From: JALZUU01 sp964441245
GTDB lineage: Bacteria; Bacteroidota; Bacteroidia; Chitinophagales; Saprospiraceae
Assembly (NCBI GenBank): GCA_964441245.1
Contig: CAYTVR010000009.1
Span: 1-64,000, forward strand
Direction of reading: 5' to 3'
DNA length: 64,000 bases
Shown: positions 34,569 through 43,700 of the stretch, piece by piece
Numbering within the stretch: the stretch's first letter is position 1
Layout: every line of letters starts with the position of its first letter
The notes under the pieces: model-generated
Seen by the model: only the letters and a program-made list of their open reading frames with translations
Database searches by the model: none
What the model was told of the DNA's origin: nothing
Program-made: the position numbers and the translations under genes

Positions 34569-35531
34569 ATGGATTACACAATTGAAACCACCGACGAAAA
34601 AAATAATAGGAAGAAAGGACTCATAACGAGTTTTGCTCTTCACATCATTTTATTGTTATTGGCCTTAGCACCCTTCATGACGATTCCTGATCCACCTCCA
34701 GGCCAGCCGGGTATTTTGGTCGCACTAGGTTTGCCTGATGCAGGTATGAATGATGCACCTGCGTCTTCTGCACCTGATGAAGCTGCTTCGGCAGAAGAAG
34801 AAACCGTGGAAGAAGTTGAAGAGGTGGAACCTGTAAAAGAAGAGCCTAAGAAACCTGTGGTTAAGCCCAAAAAAACCAAAGCACCAGTAAAGCCTAAGAA
34901 AGATGTCTTATCCGATAAAAATTCTAGGGAACTGGCTTTAAAAAAGAAAAAAGAAGCAGATAGAAAGAAGGCAGAACGAGAGGCCAAGATAAAAGAAGAG
35001 GCAGCTGCGAAAGCAAAAAGAGATGCTGCTGCAAAAGCCGCAAAAGCAAAGGCAGATGCTGCTGCAAAAGCTGCAAAAGCGAAAGCAGATGCGGAGGCTG
35101 CGGCAGCTGCGGAAGCTGCTCGTAAAAAAGCGGAAGCTGATAAATGGAAAAATTTAGGAAAGGTCGGAAGTGGTAGCGGATCAGGAGGCAAGCCTGGTAA
35201 CCAAGGACAGCAAAATGGTGATCCAGATGGCAAGGCTTTGGATGGAATCAGTACAGGATCGGGAGATATTGGAGGCGGATTGTTGGGACGTAAGAAAGTG
35301 TCTTCTCCTAAGATTACCAATAATTCTCAAAAGACTGGCATTGTAGTGGTAAGGGTTTGTGTCGATTCTAAAGGAAAAGTAGTTTCAGCGAAATACACGC
35401 AAAGTGGTTCAACGACTACTGATCAGGGTTTGATTAAATCGGCTATTGCTGGAGCAAGAAAATATCGCTTTTCAAAAGGTGATGTAGATAAACAATGCGG
35501 TACGATTAAAATTAATTTTAGATTAAGATAA
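34569..35531 (+). CDS. tonB: TonB-like energy transducer with Ala/Lys-rich helix
   Basis: A 320-residue protein. An N-terminal membrane anchor (about residues 17-38) is followed by an acidic, then Lys/Pro-rich stretch and an Ala/Lys-rich repetitive helix (about 115-195; units such as A-A-K-A-A-K-A-K-A-D). A Gly-rich hinge follows, then a C-terminal TonB-like domain (about 240-320; V-V-V-R-V-C-V-D-S-K-G-K-V and the final K-I-N-F-R-L-R). The helix is of the TolA/TonB spanning type. It would transmit force from ExbB/ExbD to outer-membrane receptors. A strong terminator follows directly. TolA is an alternative name. Confidence 0.85.
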   Translation: MDYTIETTDEKNNRKKGLITSFALHIILLLLALAPFMTIPDPPPGQPGILVALGLPDAGMNDAPASSAPDEAASAEEETVEEVEEVEPVKEEPKKPVVKPKKTKAPVKPKKDVLSDKNSRELALKKKKEADRKKAEREAKIKEEAAAKAKRDAAAKAAKAKADAAAKAAKAKADAEAAAAAEAARKKAEADKWKNLGKVGSGSGSGGKPGNQGQQNGDPDGKALDGISTGSGDIGGGLLGRKKVSSPKITNNSQKTGIVVVRVCVDSKGKVVSAKYTQSGSTTTDQGLIKSAIAGARKYRFSKGDVDKQCGTIKINFRLR

Positions 35532-35552
35532 AAATATAGCACAGCGGAAAAG

Positions 35553-35603
35553 GGCGCAAAAATCACAGTTTAATTTAGCAAAGGTGATTTTTGCGCCTTT
35601 TTT
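35553..35603 (+). terminator. Rho-independent terminator after the tonB-like gene
   Basis: A perfect 14-bp stem GGCGCAAAAATCAC (35553-35566) / GTGATTTTTGCGCC (35584-35597) followed by a T-run. It ends the tonB-like transcript and separates it from folC. Confidence 0.85.
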
Positions 35604-35628
35604 ATTGATGTACAAGGACAAAGCAAAG

Positions 35629-36921
35629 ATGAATTACGAAGAAACACTAGATTACCTCTATCGCCAATTACCCATGTTCCAAAGGGTGGGGCCTATGGCA
35701 TTTAAAAAAGATTTGGGGAATATCGTTGCCCTTTGTGAAAAATTAGGCCAGCCGCATCATCAATTCAAATCCATTCATATCGCCGGGACCAATGGAAAAG
35801 GATCTACAGCTCATTTATTAAGTTCGGTTTTACAAGCTAAAGGTTTAAAAGTTGGCCTTTATACCTCTCCTCATTATCGAGATTTTAGAGAACGCATTAA
35901 GATCAATGGTCGCTTTATTTCCAAACGAAAAATTATTGACTTTGTACAGCAATACGATCATTTGTTTAAAACAATAAAACCTTCCTTTTTTGAAATTACA
36001 GTAGCCATCGCTTTCGATTATTTTGCCAATGAAAAAGTAGATGTCGCGATTATTGAAACAGGCTTGGGAGGTAGATTGGATTCCACCAATATCATTCAAC
36101 CTTTATTGTCTATTATCACCAATATTAGTTTTGATCATCAACAGTTACTGGGAAATACTTTGGTGAAAATTGCTGGAGAGAAAGCAGGGATCATTAAAAA
36201 AAATACACCAGTAGTCATCGGGGAGGAACAAAAAGAAACGAAGAAAGTATTTCAAAATAAAGCAATTAAAAAGAAGGCGGATATCTTTTTCGCAAGTCGA
36301 TATTTCAAAATGAATTTACTTAAGCAAACGGATGAACATTCCTTCTTTGACATTTCCCGTAAGGGAAAAACATACCTAAAAAAACTTTCGGTGAATCTAC
36401 ATGGAGCCTATCAGCAAAAAAATATGGCAACGGTTTTAATGGCTTTGGAAAGACTAAATAAGACTGCTGACTTTGGAGAGATTACGGCAAAAAACATTCG
36501 AGATGGATTTAAAGATTTAAAGTCATCAACACGCTTTATGGGACGTTGGCAATTCATTGGACGTCGACCGAATATCCTTTGTGATAGTGCGCATAATAAG
36601 GCTGGGTTGAAAATGGTTTTTGAAAATATCAATCGATTGAAATTTAAACAAATGCATTTTGTTTTAGGTGTCGTCAATGATAAAGATATTGATGGCATCT
36701 TGGCTTTGTTGCCTAAAGCAGCGAAGTATTATTTTGCGAAAGCAAAAATCCCACGTGGAATGGAGGCAAAGATTTTAAAAGAAAAAGCGGCAGCATTTGA
36801 TTTGGAAGGAAGGACCTACACTTCCGTGAAAAATGCTTTACGAGCGGCACGCCGACAGGCAAGTGACCAAGACTTAATTTATGTCGGTGGAAGTACATTT
36901 GTGGTCGCGGAAGTCATCTAG
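35629..36921 (+). CDS. folC: Folylpolyglutamate synthase / dihydrofolate synthase
   Basis: A 430-residue Mur-ligase-type enzyme that joins glutamate to folates. The ATP loop G-T-N-G-K-G-S-T is at residues 53-60, and the family motif T-G-L-G-G-R-L-D-S-T-N is near 145. D-S-A-H-N-K-A-G lies in the C-terminal domain (usually D-G-A-H-N). The ATG at 35629 is chosen because an upstream in-frame GTG at 35584 lies inside the terminator hairpin of the preceding gene. Length is normal. It is probably expressed separately from tonB, though the pair is often adjacent in Bacteroidota. Confidence 0.92.
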   Translation: MNYEETLDYLYRQLPMFQRVGPMAFKKDLGNIVALCEKLGQPHHQFKSIHIAGTNGKGSTAHLLSSVLQAKGLKVGLYTSPHYRDFRERIKINGRFISKRKIIDFVQQYDHLFKTIKPSFFEITVAIAFDYFANEKVDVAIIETGLGGRLDSTNIIQPLLSIITNISFDHQQLLGNTLVKIAGEKAGIIKKNTPVVIGEEQKETKKVFQNKAIKKKADIFFASRYFKMNLLKQTDEHSFFDISRKGKTYLKKLSVNLHGAYQQKNMATVLMALERLNKTADFGEITAKNIRDGFKDLKSSTRFMGRWQFIGRRPNILCDSAHNKAGLKMVFENINRLKFKQMHFVLGVVNDKDIDGILALLPKAAKYYFAKAKIPRGMEAKILKEKAAAFDLEGRTYTSVKNALRAARRQASDQDLIYVGGSTFVVAEVI

Positions 36922-36942
36922 TTTTTTTTAGAAATTCGTATA

Positions 36943-37047
36943 GGAATATCCACTATCCAATATCCAATCAAAACAAATTGAAGATCCCGTCCCGCCATAG
37001 AGCAGCTGAAAGTCAGCAGCAACCGAAAATCAGGATATCCAATAACA
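36943..37047. repeat. Intergenic repeat region: ATATCCA direct repeats plus GATC/CCGAA repeat, copy 2
   Basis: 36943-36969 contains overlapping ATATCCA/CTATCCA/ATATCCA units like those at 60513-60550. 36981-37047 shares ordered blocks with 33228-33274 (AAGATC, CCGC, TAG, AACCGAA, TC-GGA, CCAA-AAC). It lies between the convergent folC and five-CUB genes. Confidence 0.45.
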
Positions 37048-37051
37048 ACAA

Positions 37052-40000
37052 CTATTCTCTGCCTTGTTTGATTACTTTTCTAGTCAATGTTCCTTCTAAA
37101 TTTTGAATATTCAAAAAATAAATGCCATTCGGAAAAGAGTGCAATGCGATCTCCATTCTATTTTCACCTCTTGGAATATCTTTAACACTTTGCCAAACTA
37201 CCTTACCGGTTAGATCAAGTAAAGTGAATTGAGTGTCACTATTTTTTTGATTGGCATAAAAATGAACGTTCAACTGATCTGAAGTAGGCTGAGGGAAAAG
37301 TTGGAAATTTTGAAAAGAAGTTATTTCCGCGATGCTTGTTTCCAGGCAATTGATATTCGCTACCCAACCATCTTCAACAAAACTTATATCAGAACTAAAA
37401 ATGACAGTCAAACAACCATTTTCCGAAGTAGAGGATACCGTCGCTGGTTCTTCTAAATCTATTAATAAAGGATCTCCAATACCGCTACCATTATAAATTG
37501 AAATTTCATCACAACAAGCTTCAACGGATACTTCCGTAAAATCAATAGATACTAATTGATTATCAGCCTCTGGGCAAAAGATCCATTGATTAAATTCATT
37601 ATCACCATAATTACTAAATGATCCTCCACTATCTGTAAATTCCTCTTCACAGCCCACGTAAGTTCGAGCAAAAGGAAATTGGACCCATTCACTAAAATCT
37701 CCTTGACCACAATCAGCACGGAGATAAAAATCATAATTAAGATTGGAGGTTAAATTATTGACTTCAAAAGGTGGACTTCCATTTAAGTTAATGCTTGTTC
37801 CCGTTCCAAACGGAAAAAATCTGGGTCCATATTCTACCTCCCATAGGTCTGTTGTCGCATTTGCTCTCCAGTCAAGTAGGATACTTTGATTAGAAATAGG
37901 AGAGGACTCCAAGAAAGAAGACTCCGGACAAGTCGGCGGATTAATACAAGAGACAGCGCATTCCCAACCCGATGCATTTGAAAATTGATCAGATATAAAT
38001 CGCACAGTGATACATCCATTTGGGGCATGCGAAATGAAGTTATTTCCAATAAATATTCCTTGACTAAGAGGTGTGCTGAATCCGATTCCTTCAAAAATTT
38101 CTAAGCGATCACAACAGAAGCTAATGACATCAATATCAAGAAAGGTAAGTTGCATGGTTTTGTCTTCTTCATCTGGACAAAAAACCCAAGTCTGATTAGT
38201 ATTGTCAGGATAGTTTCCCATAGGTCCTCCTGGGTCGTAAAAAAAATCTTGAGCACAGTTATAATAAGTACTAAAGGGAAATGGATCACTCCAAAAACTT
38301 ACACCGCCAGCCAAACAATGTGATCGTATAAAAAAAGTGAATGCTGTATTTGGTTCTAAATCAGAAATGATGAAACTAGGATCACTAATATTTTCAATCA
38401 AAGTACCTTCTCCTTCCAAAAATCCTTTGGGTCCATATAAGACGTCCCACATATTTACATCTATAATATCCGACCAAACAATTTTTACTGAATCAAAGTA
38501 ACTTTCGGCCAGGGAGATATTTAAGGGTGGTTGACAATTAGGTCGATCTAAACATTCAATATTGGCTTCCCAACCTGAAAAATTATTTTCATAGTCAGAA
38601 GTAAAAAAGACAATTAAACAACCGTCTATTGATCCCGAAGTAATACTGATTGGATTTTCTACATCCGTAAAAATGGATTCAAATTGATTGAGCCCTTGAA
38701 AAATATCTATTTGATCACAACAAGGTTCAATATCTACTTCTGTAAAGTTAAGTCGGATCAATTGATCTGGATTTTCGGGACAAATACGATAATCAGAAAA
38801 TGTATTTGAACCATAATTACCATCAGGACCGCCTGGATCAAAAAATAAATCTCCACAACTAAAATGAGTTATAAAGGTAGCAGGTGGTGACCACCAGCTA
38901 ACACCACCGGCACTACAATTTGCTCGAATATATACTTCATATTCGGTTCCGGAATCAAGACCTTCTAAGATGAAAAAATCAGGGGTAGATGTAGTGACTA
39001 TTGTTCCTTCACCATGCTCAAACCCTAGCGGACCATACTCAATATCCCAAGTAGGTGCAAAACTCCCGAACCAATTTAATGAAACAGAATTTGCAGTAGG
39101 GTTAAAAGCAGTAAGACCGTCTGGACCGAAGCAACCTGGAGGATCAAGACATCGAACTTTAGCCTCCCAACCTTGGCGATTATTGGAATTATTTGATACA
39201 AATTTAATCGTTAGGCAACCATCTGAAGTACTAGAGGTTAACTCTAGCGGATCAAATAGACCAAAGATAATAGGATTATTTGTTCCTATTCCATCATAGA
39301 TACTGAGTTGATCTGCAAAATCTATATCAACTAAATCAAAATCAAGTTGTATGGTTTGTTCTGGAAGTGGAGGACAAAAAGTAAATTCAAAGTTTTGGTT
39401 ATTGGGATAATTTTGATCAGGCCCCCCCGGATCGTAAAAAATACCACCACAATCAGTAGAAGTGATCAACAAATAAGGCTCGGTCCAATTGCTAAATTCT
39501 CCATTTGGACACAGAGATCTTAAATATACATGATAATAAGTTGATGGTTCTAAATCGGTCAATGTATAAGTTGGATTGTTAGCAGAAATCAAATTTCCAT
39601 CTCCTTGTAAAAAATTAACTGGTCCCCATTCCAATTCCCAATTGGTGATCTCACTCATTGAATTCCAATTGATTTGAACCTCAGTAGTATTTATATGAGT
39701 AGTTGAAATATTACCTGGACTTAAACAATTGGGGACTTCCAAACATTCAACTTCAGCCTCCCAGCCTTGTCCAACCACAGAAAAGTCAGAACTAAAGTTA
39801 ACGGTTAGGCAACCATCAAAAGCGGTGGAAGTAAATGTCGCTGGAAAAAGTACTTGGGTGAAAAGTGGCTCATCGGTGGTAGAACCATCATAGATGTTTA
39901 AGAAATCGCAACAGCCTTCTAAATCAACAAAGGTGAAACTAATTTGAATGACTGTATTAGCTTGATCTGGGCAGAAAGTCCAAGTCATGTTTTCACCGTT

Positions 40001-40147
40001 TTGATAATTACTATTAGGTCCACCACTATCAAAGAAAACTTCTCCACAACTGTCAAGAATTTTGAAAGGACTGTTTGCCTGAAGTGAAGTAGATAGGTGA
40101 AAAAATGCAAAGAGGAGGCATAGAAGAAGGAAAGCTCTTTTCATCAT
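37052..40147 (-). CDS. T9SS type-A secreted protein with five CUB and four fibronectin-III domains
   Basis: A 1031-residue exported protein (signal peptide in residues 1-24). Five CUB-like domains, starting near residues 32, 232, 430, 630 and 835, each open with C-G-x-x-F-x-D-x-G-G-P-x-x-N-Y and contain F-C-P, C-C-D-x-(I/L)-x-I-Y-D-G or a variant, and D-G-C-L-T-V-x-F-x-S-D. Four fibronectin type III-like modules lie between them, marked by L-x-P-x-T-x-Y-x-x-Y-(I/L)-R-S. The last ~75 residues form a T9SS type-A sorting domain (F-P-Q-P-T-S-D-Q-L-N ... G-I-Y-F-L-N-I ... R-K-V-I-K-Q). No catalytic domain is seen. It is probably a surface or matrix-binding protein. Confidence 0.88.
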   Translation of the reverse strand: MMKRAFLLLCLLFAFFHLSTSLQANSPFKILDSCGEVFFDSGGPNSNYQNGENMTWTFCPDQANTVIQISFTFVDLEGCCDFLNIYDGSTTDEPLFTQVLFPATFTSTAFDGCLTVNFSSDFSVVGQGWEAEVECLEVPNCLSPGNISTTHINTTEVQINWNSMSEITNWELEWGPVNFLQGDGNLISANNPTYTLTDLEPSTYYHVYLRSLCPNGEFSNWTEPYLLITSTDCGGIFYDPGGPDQNYPNNQNFEFTFCPPLPEQTIQLDFDLVDIDFADQLSIYDGIGTNNPIIFGLFDPLELTSSTSDGCLTIKFVSNNSNNRQGWEAKVRCLDPPGCFGPDGLTAFNPTANSVSLNWFGSFAPTWDIEYGPLGFEHGEGTIVTTSTPDFFILEGLDSGTEYEVYIRANCSAGGVSWWSPPATFITHFSCGDLFFDPGGPDGNYGSNTFSDYRICPENPDQLIRLNFTEVDIEPCCDQIDIFQGLNQFESIFTDVENPISITSGSIDGCLIVFFTSDYENNFSGWEANIECLDRPNCQPPLNISLAESYFDSVKIVWSDIIDVNMWDVLYGPKGFLEGEGTLIENISDPSFIISDLEPNTAFTFFIRSHCLAGGVSFWSDPFPFSTYYNCAQDFFYDPGGPMGNYPDNTNQTWVFCPDEEDKTMQLTFLDIDVISFCCDRLEIFEGIGFSTPLSQGIFIGNNFISHAPNGCITVRFISDQFSNASGWECAVSCINPPTCPESSFLESSPISNQSILLDWRANATTDLWEVEYGPRFFPFGTGTSINLNGSPPFEVNNLTSNLNYDFYLRADCGQGDFSEWVQFPFARTYVGCEEEFTDSGGSFSNYGDNEFNQWIFCPEADNQLVSIDFTEVSVEACCDEISIYNGSGIGDPLLIDLEEPATVSSTSENGCLTVIFSSDISFVEDGWVANINCLETSIAEITSFQNFQLFPQPTSDQLNVHFYANQKNSDTQFTLLDLTGKVVWQSVKDIPRGENRMEIALHSFPNGIYFLNIQNLEGTLTRKVIKQGRE

Positions 40148-40342
40148 GCGAATTTTTAGTTTTCAAATATAACTTTTAAACAGATGCTAGTAGTCTATTA
40201 AAATAGTTGGTCAGCAATATTCTCTGCGCTATACAAATTAAACAAAAAGAGTGAGATATAGAAGTATTTTTCTTAATACTTGCGTAAAAAAAATAGGATT
40301 GAAACCAGAAAAGGGAAGAAATAGGGAAGGATGGCTTAGTAA

Positions 40343-40382
40343 TTTTGAAAAAGCTTATTCAAAAGAATAAGCTTTTTCAAAA
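40343..40382 (-). terminator. Terminator hairpin after the small membrane protein gene
   Basis: A perfect 18-bp inverted repeat TTTTGAAAAAGCTTATTC / GAATAAGCTTTTTCAAAA around an AAAA loop. It lies 10 bp past the stop codon of the 53-residue minus-strand gene. Confidence 0.75.
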
Positions 40383-40392
40383 TGAAGGAGGT

Positions 40393-40554
40393 TTATACTA
40401 CATCTAAAGCGTACACCAAAGAGGTGAAAAGCATAGGTAAAGTTACCCAAAACCATTCAGGTTTGATGATTAAAAAGGCGATGCATGCAATAGTGGAGAT
40501 GATGAACATCAACCAAAATTTCTTAGTATCTTTAGAAGTATTCTCGGTATTCAT
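40393..40554 (-). CDS. Small two-helix membrane protein, 53 residues
   Basis: A short gene on the minus strand. The product starts M-N-T-E-N-T-S-K-D-T-K-K, then has a hydrophobic segment (residues 13-30), a K-P-E-W-F-W turn and a second hydrophobic segment (36-51), ending A-L-D-V-V. Support: a charged start before two well-formed membrane helices, aromatic residues at the boundaries, a perfect terminator 10 bp after the stop, and a TAGATTTG box (consensus TAnnTTTG) about 30 bp upstream of the ATG. An overlapping 64-codon plus-strand frame is less convincing because it starts inside the terminator. Function unknown; it could be an accessory subunit or stress peptide. Confidence 0.7.
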   Translation of the reverse strand: MNTENTSKDTKKFWLMFIISTIACIAFLIIKPEWFWVTLPMLFTSLVYALDVV

Positions 40555-40716
40555 AATTATTTTTATATTAATTTAATTCGACTGCAAATCTATAAAGTTA
40601 TTTTAACAAAAGCTACCTTTCTTTAGAAAAAATTATTGCCTTTATTGGGATGCTCAATTGTTATTGGAAAACCTGAGGTTTCGAGTTATCATAATCCATT
40701 CAAATTTCCTTCCATT

Positions 40717-43700
40717 TTACTGTAGATCAAAACCAAGGCTGACCCTAAAATAAAGATCATCATCCCGATCTGGATTCCCAATAGTAAAGGTAAAAGCAAA
40801 ATTTTCTGATAAAGGAGCGGCATAAAGTCCTCCTCCATATGCGGTATGAAAACGACTAATGTCTGCACCATCTTCAACAGACCATACCCGACCAATGTCA
40901 TAAAAACCATAAATTCCCCATTTGATGGGTAGGATTGCAGTACGAATACTTCCTAAATGAAATCGAATGTCATTGCTCAGCGTGGCTGATTTATCGCCTA
41001 GAAAGCGATTTCTAAAGTAGGCCCGTTGATAATTATGACTACCGATAGAACTGAGGTGATAGAAAGGAGGATTACCATATGCGGAGGATAAGCTTCCTCT
41101 AATCGCTAAAGTTGCGAATCCAGCTGTCATATAATGAGCGATATGTCCTTCCACTTTTCCAAAGAATTGATCACCTGAACTAAAATTATGAAACATCTCA
41201 TGTCGAATGAAAAACTGAGAACCTCGTCGAGTAAAAAGAGGATTATCTCGAAAGTCAATATTTAAAGAACTGGTCAAACCCAATAAATTTTGCTTTTGTG
41301 TTCCATCAATTTGGAGGTATCTTTCTTCATAGAAAATAGACTTTTCTGAATTCTTAGGATTGACATCATTGAACTCGTATCTAAAGCCAATATTGAATTG
41401 ACTCTTTCTCCAAAAACTTCGGATTAGAGTAGGGGAGAATTGTACGGTATTAAAATCTGTTCGATAATAATTTTCTTCTTGTAGATCGTCATCTAAAATA
41501 GTGGCATTTCCAATACCGTAGAAAAAAGGAAATTTATCATACAAAGAGGACAAACGAGCATGCAATAACAAATCCCATTTTCCAAAAAGGTGTCGATGCC
41601 AATTTTTGAGATCCAAACGTTGAGCATTGATGGTATACAAAATGAGCTTCGCCTCAAATTTTTGATGATAATCAGGTTTGTTAAATCCTAATTTATAATA
41701 AGTCAAAACCATTTCTGCACCAAAGCCATTTCCACTACTAATTCTAAATTTTGGTAATGGAGCTAGGTAACTGTACTCAAATGATTTGTTGTTGTATTTT
41801 GCAATTTGAGCAGGGCGTTTTATTTTGGTTTCAGGACCTGAGGTGATCAAGTCTTCTCGTTCACTGTCGTAGACTAAAGTGCGTTTTTTAAAACCATTTG
41901 CTTTTGATTGATCCACAATTTTATCTTCCCCTTTTCCGCCAATGATTCGAACTAAAATACTTTTATTTTTCCCTTCTCCTTTGAGGAAAAATTGATCTGC
42001 TTTACCCAATCCAAATAGCCGAATTTCCTTAGTTTCATTTTTATGAAAAATTCTTTCATAAACTAGTTTGCCTTTTTTACCTGACTTCTTTTTAGCATCA
42101 AACATCTGCACTTTTACATTTCCATTATCGAGTCGTTCTATCTCGAAAATTTCTTTTTTATTGGAGCCGATGACATCTACTTCTTTAGCTAAAAGTTGGT
42201 ATAGTTGACTGGCCGCATCGACCAATTGAGTTCGACGAGATTTTAATTTCCTGCTGATTTCATCACCTGAAAAAAGGCCAATTTCTTTTGGTAATTCTAG
42301 TATAGCAGTATCGATGACTTCATCTGTCATTTGGGTTTCGATATATTCTGCTGCTGCTTTCCAATCTGCTAAATTCAAGGAATTACCTAGCTGTCGATCA
42401 AGGTGACGCGCTTTGAAGGAGAGTTGTTGAATATTATCAAATTGATCTCCGAAGTTTTCCGCATTGGGAATGACTTTATCAGCAATGCTTGGGATTAATC
42501 CAGTCCATTTTGAAAATACATGATCTCGATCTCGAGGAATAGGTTTAAAAATATTTCCCTTTTTTATTTTGTATTGTGCCCACTTCCAATTGTCTTCGTG
42601 TCGATCCCAATCACCAACAAAAAAATCAAATATCCTAGCTCTAGCAAAGGATTTAGGATCTACTCGATTGTCATTGTCCTTGTATAAGGTGCGAAACATT
42701 TTATTACTCGAATCTATATCATCTGCTTTGCCGATTTCTTCACTCTTTTTTTTGGCAGAACCAGGTCTATATTCTAAGGTTCCCAGCAAGCCGCCAAATG
42801 TGGAAGCATATTGTTTGAGTCTCGGATCGTTAGGCATGAGATATAGCGCAGGTTGACTATGTAAAATGTCTGTAGCGTCCATTAATTTGGAAGCCACTAA
42901 GCCGCCATAAGGATGCTGCGTCGTAATTAGATCTTTGACGATGTTTTTGTAAATGGTTTGTTTGCTTAATTCATCCAGTCCACGGACAGGATCTTTGTTA
43001 ATCGATCGGAAGGCATATTTCTTGCAGTTTTTTGCAGTGAATTTTAAGGAATTGGTTTGCAAACCTCCTCCAGTAGCATAAGGGGTCAGCCCCCCAAAAG
43101 TTTTTTCAAGATCGAGAACGGGGACTTGCAATTTTTGAGTCCATTCTTTTCGATAACCTGTACCCATTAAAGATTTTCTAAATTTTTTTGCTTGATATTC
43201 TGGCCCTGCGATAGTTGAATCAAATTGTTTTTTTGAAAAACTATTGTTTGAGTTTTGAACGTTTTCTTGATAGCAGGGATCGTAAGCCCTATTATATGGT
43301 AGTTTGAGATCTTTAGCCTTGGATTTTTCGGAACATGGAGAGAGGTATAGGATATGATTTTGAATGATCGCTTCTTTTGCTTCCGCAGAAAAAGTAAACG
43401 TTTTCAATTGTACTTGACCATCGGCAAAGTATTCTAACTTCATATAGCCTTTTTCCGATGAACTAAAAATATGATTTTTAGTATGCTTGACTGATTTAGT
43501 TGTGGTAGCAGCGCCACTATTCAAATGATAGTGATCTTCAATTTGTTGAACTTGCAAATCCATTTCATGACCGGAGGCATAAATAACTGAAGGATAATCT
43601 TGTAATATTTCACGCAGGTGTTGATTAAAATTTTGATAAGCTGCGTTAGACATATCCCTTGTATTTCCGATTTGTTGTCGATAAGAAACATACATGGTAC

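Noticed and set aside
34640..35320. 226-codon open frame opposite the tonB-like gene
   Set aside because: It is antisense to the Ala/Lys-rich coding region, and its Ala/Ser/Phe-rich product mirrors that composition. The sense frame has a membrane anchor and TonB domain.
40382..40576. 64-codon plus-strand frame
   Set aside because: It begins directly at a terminator stem and overlaps the better supported 53-residue membrane protein on the minus strand.
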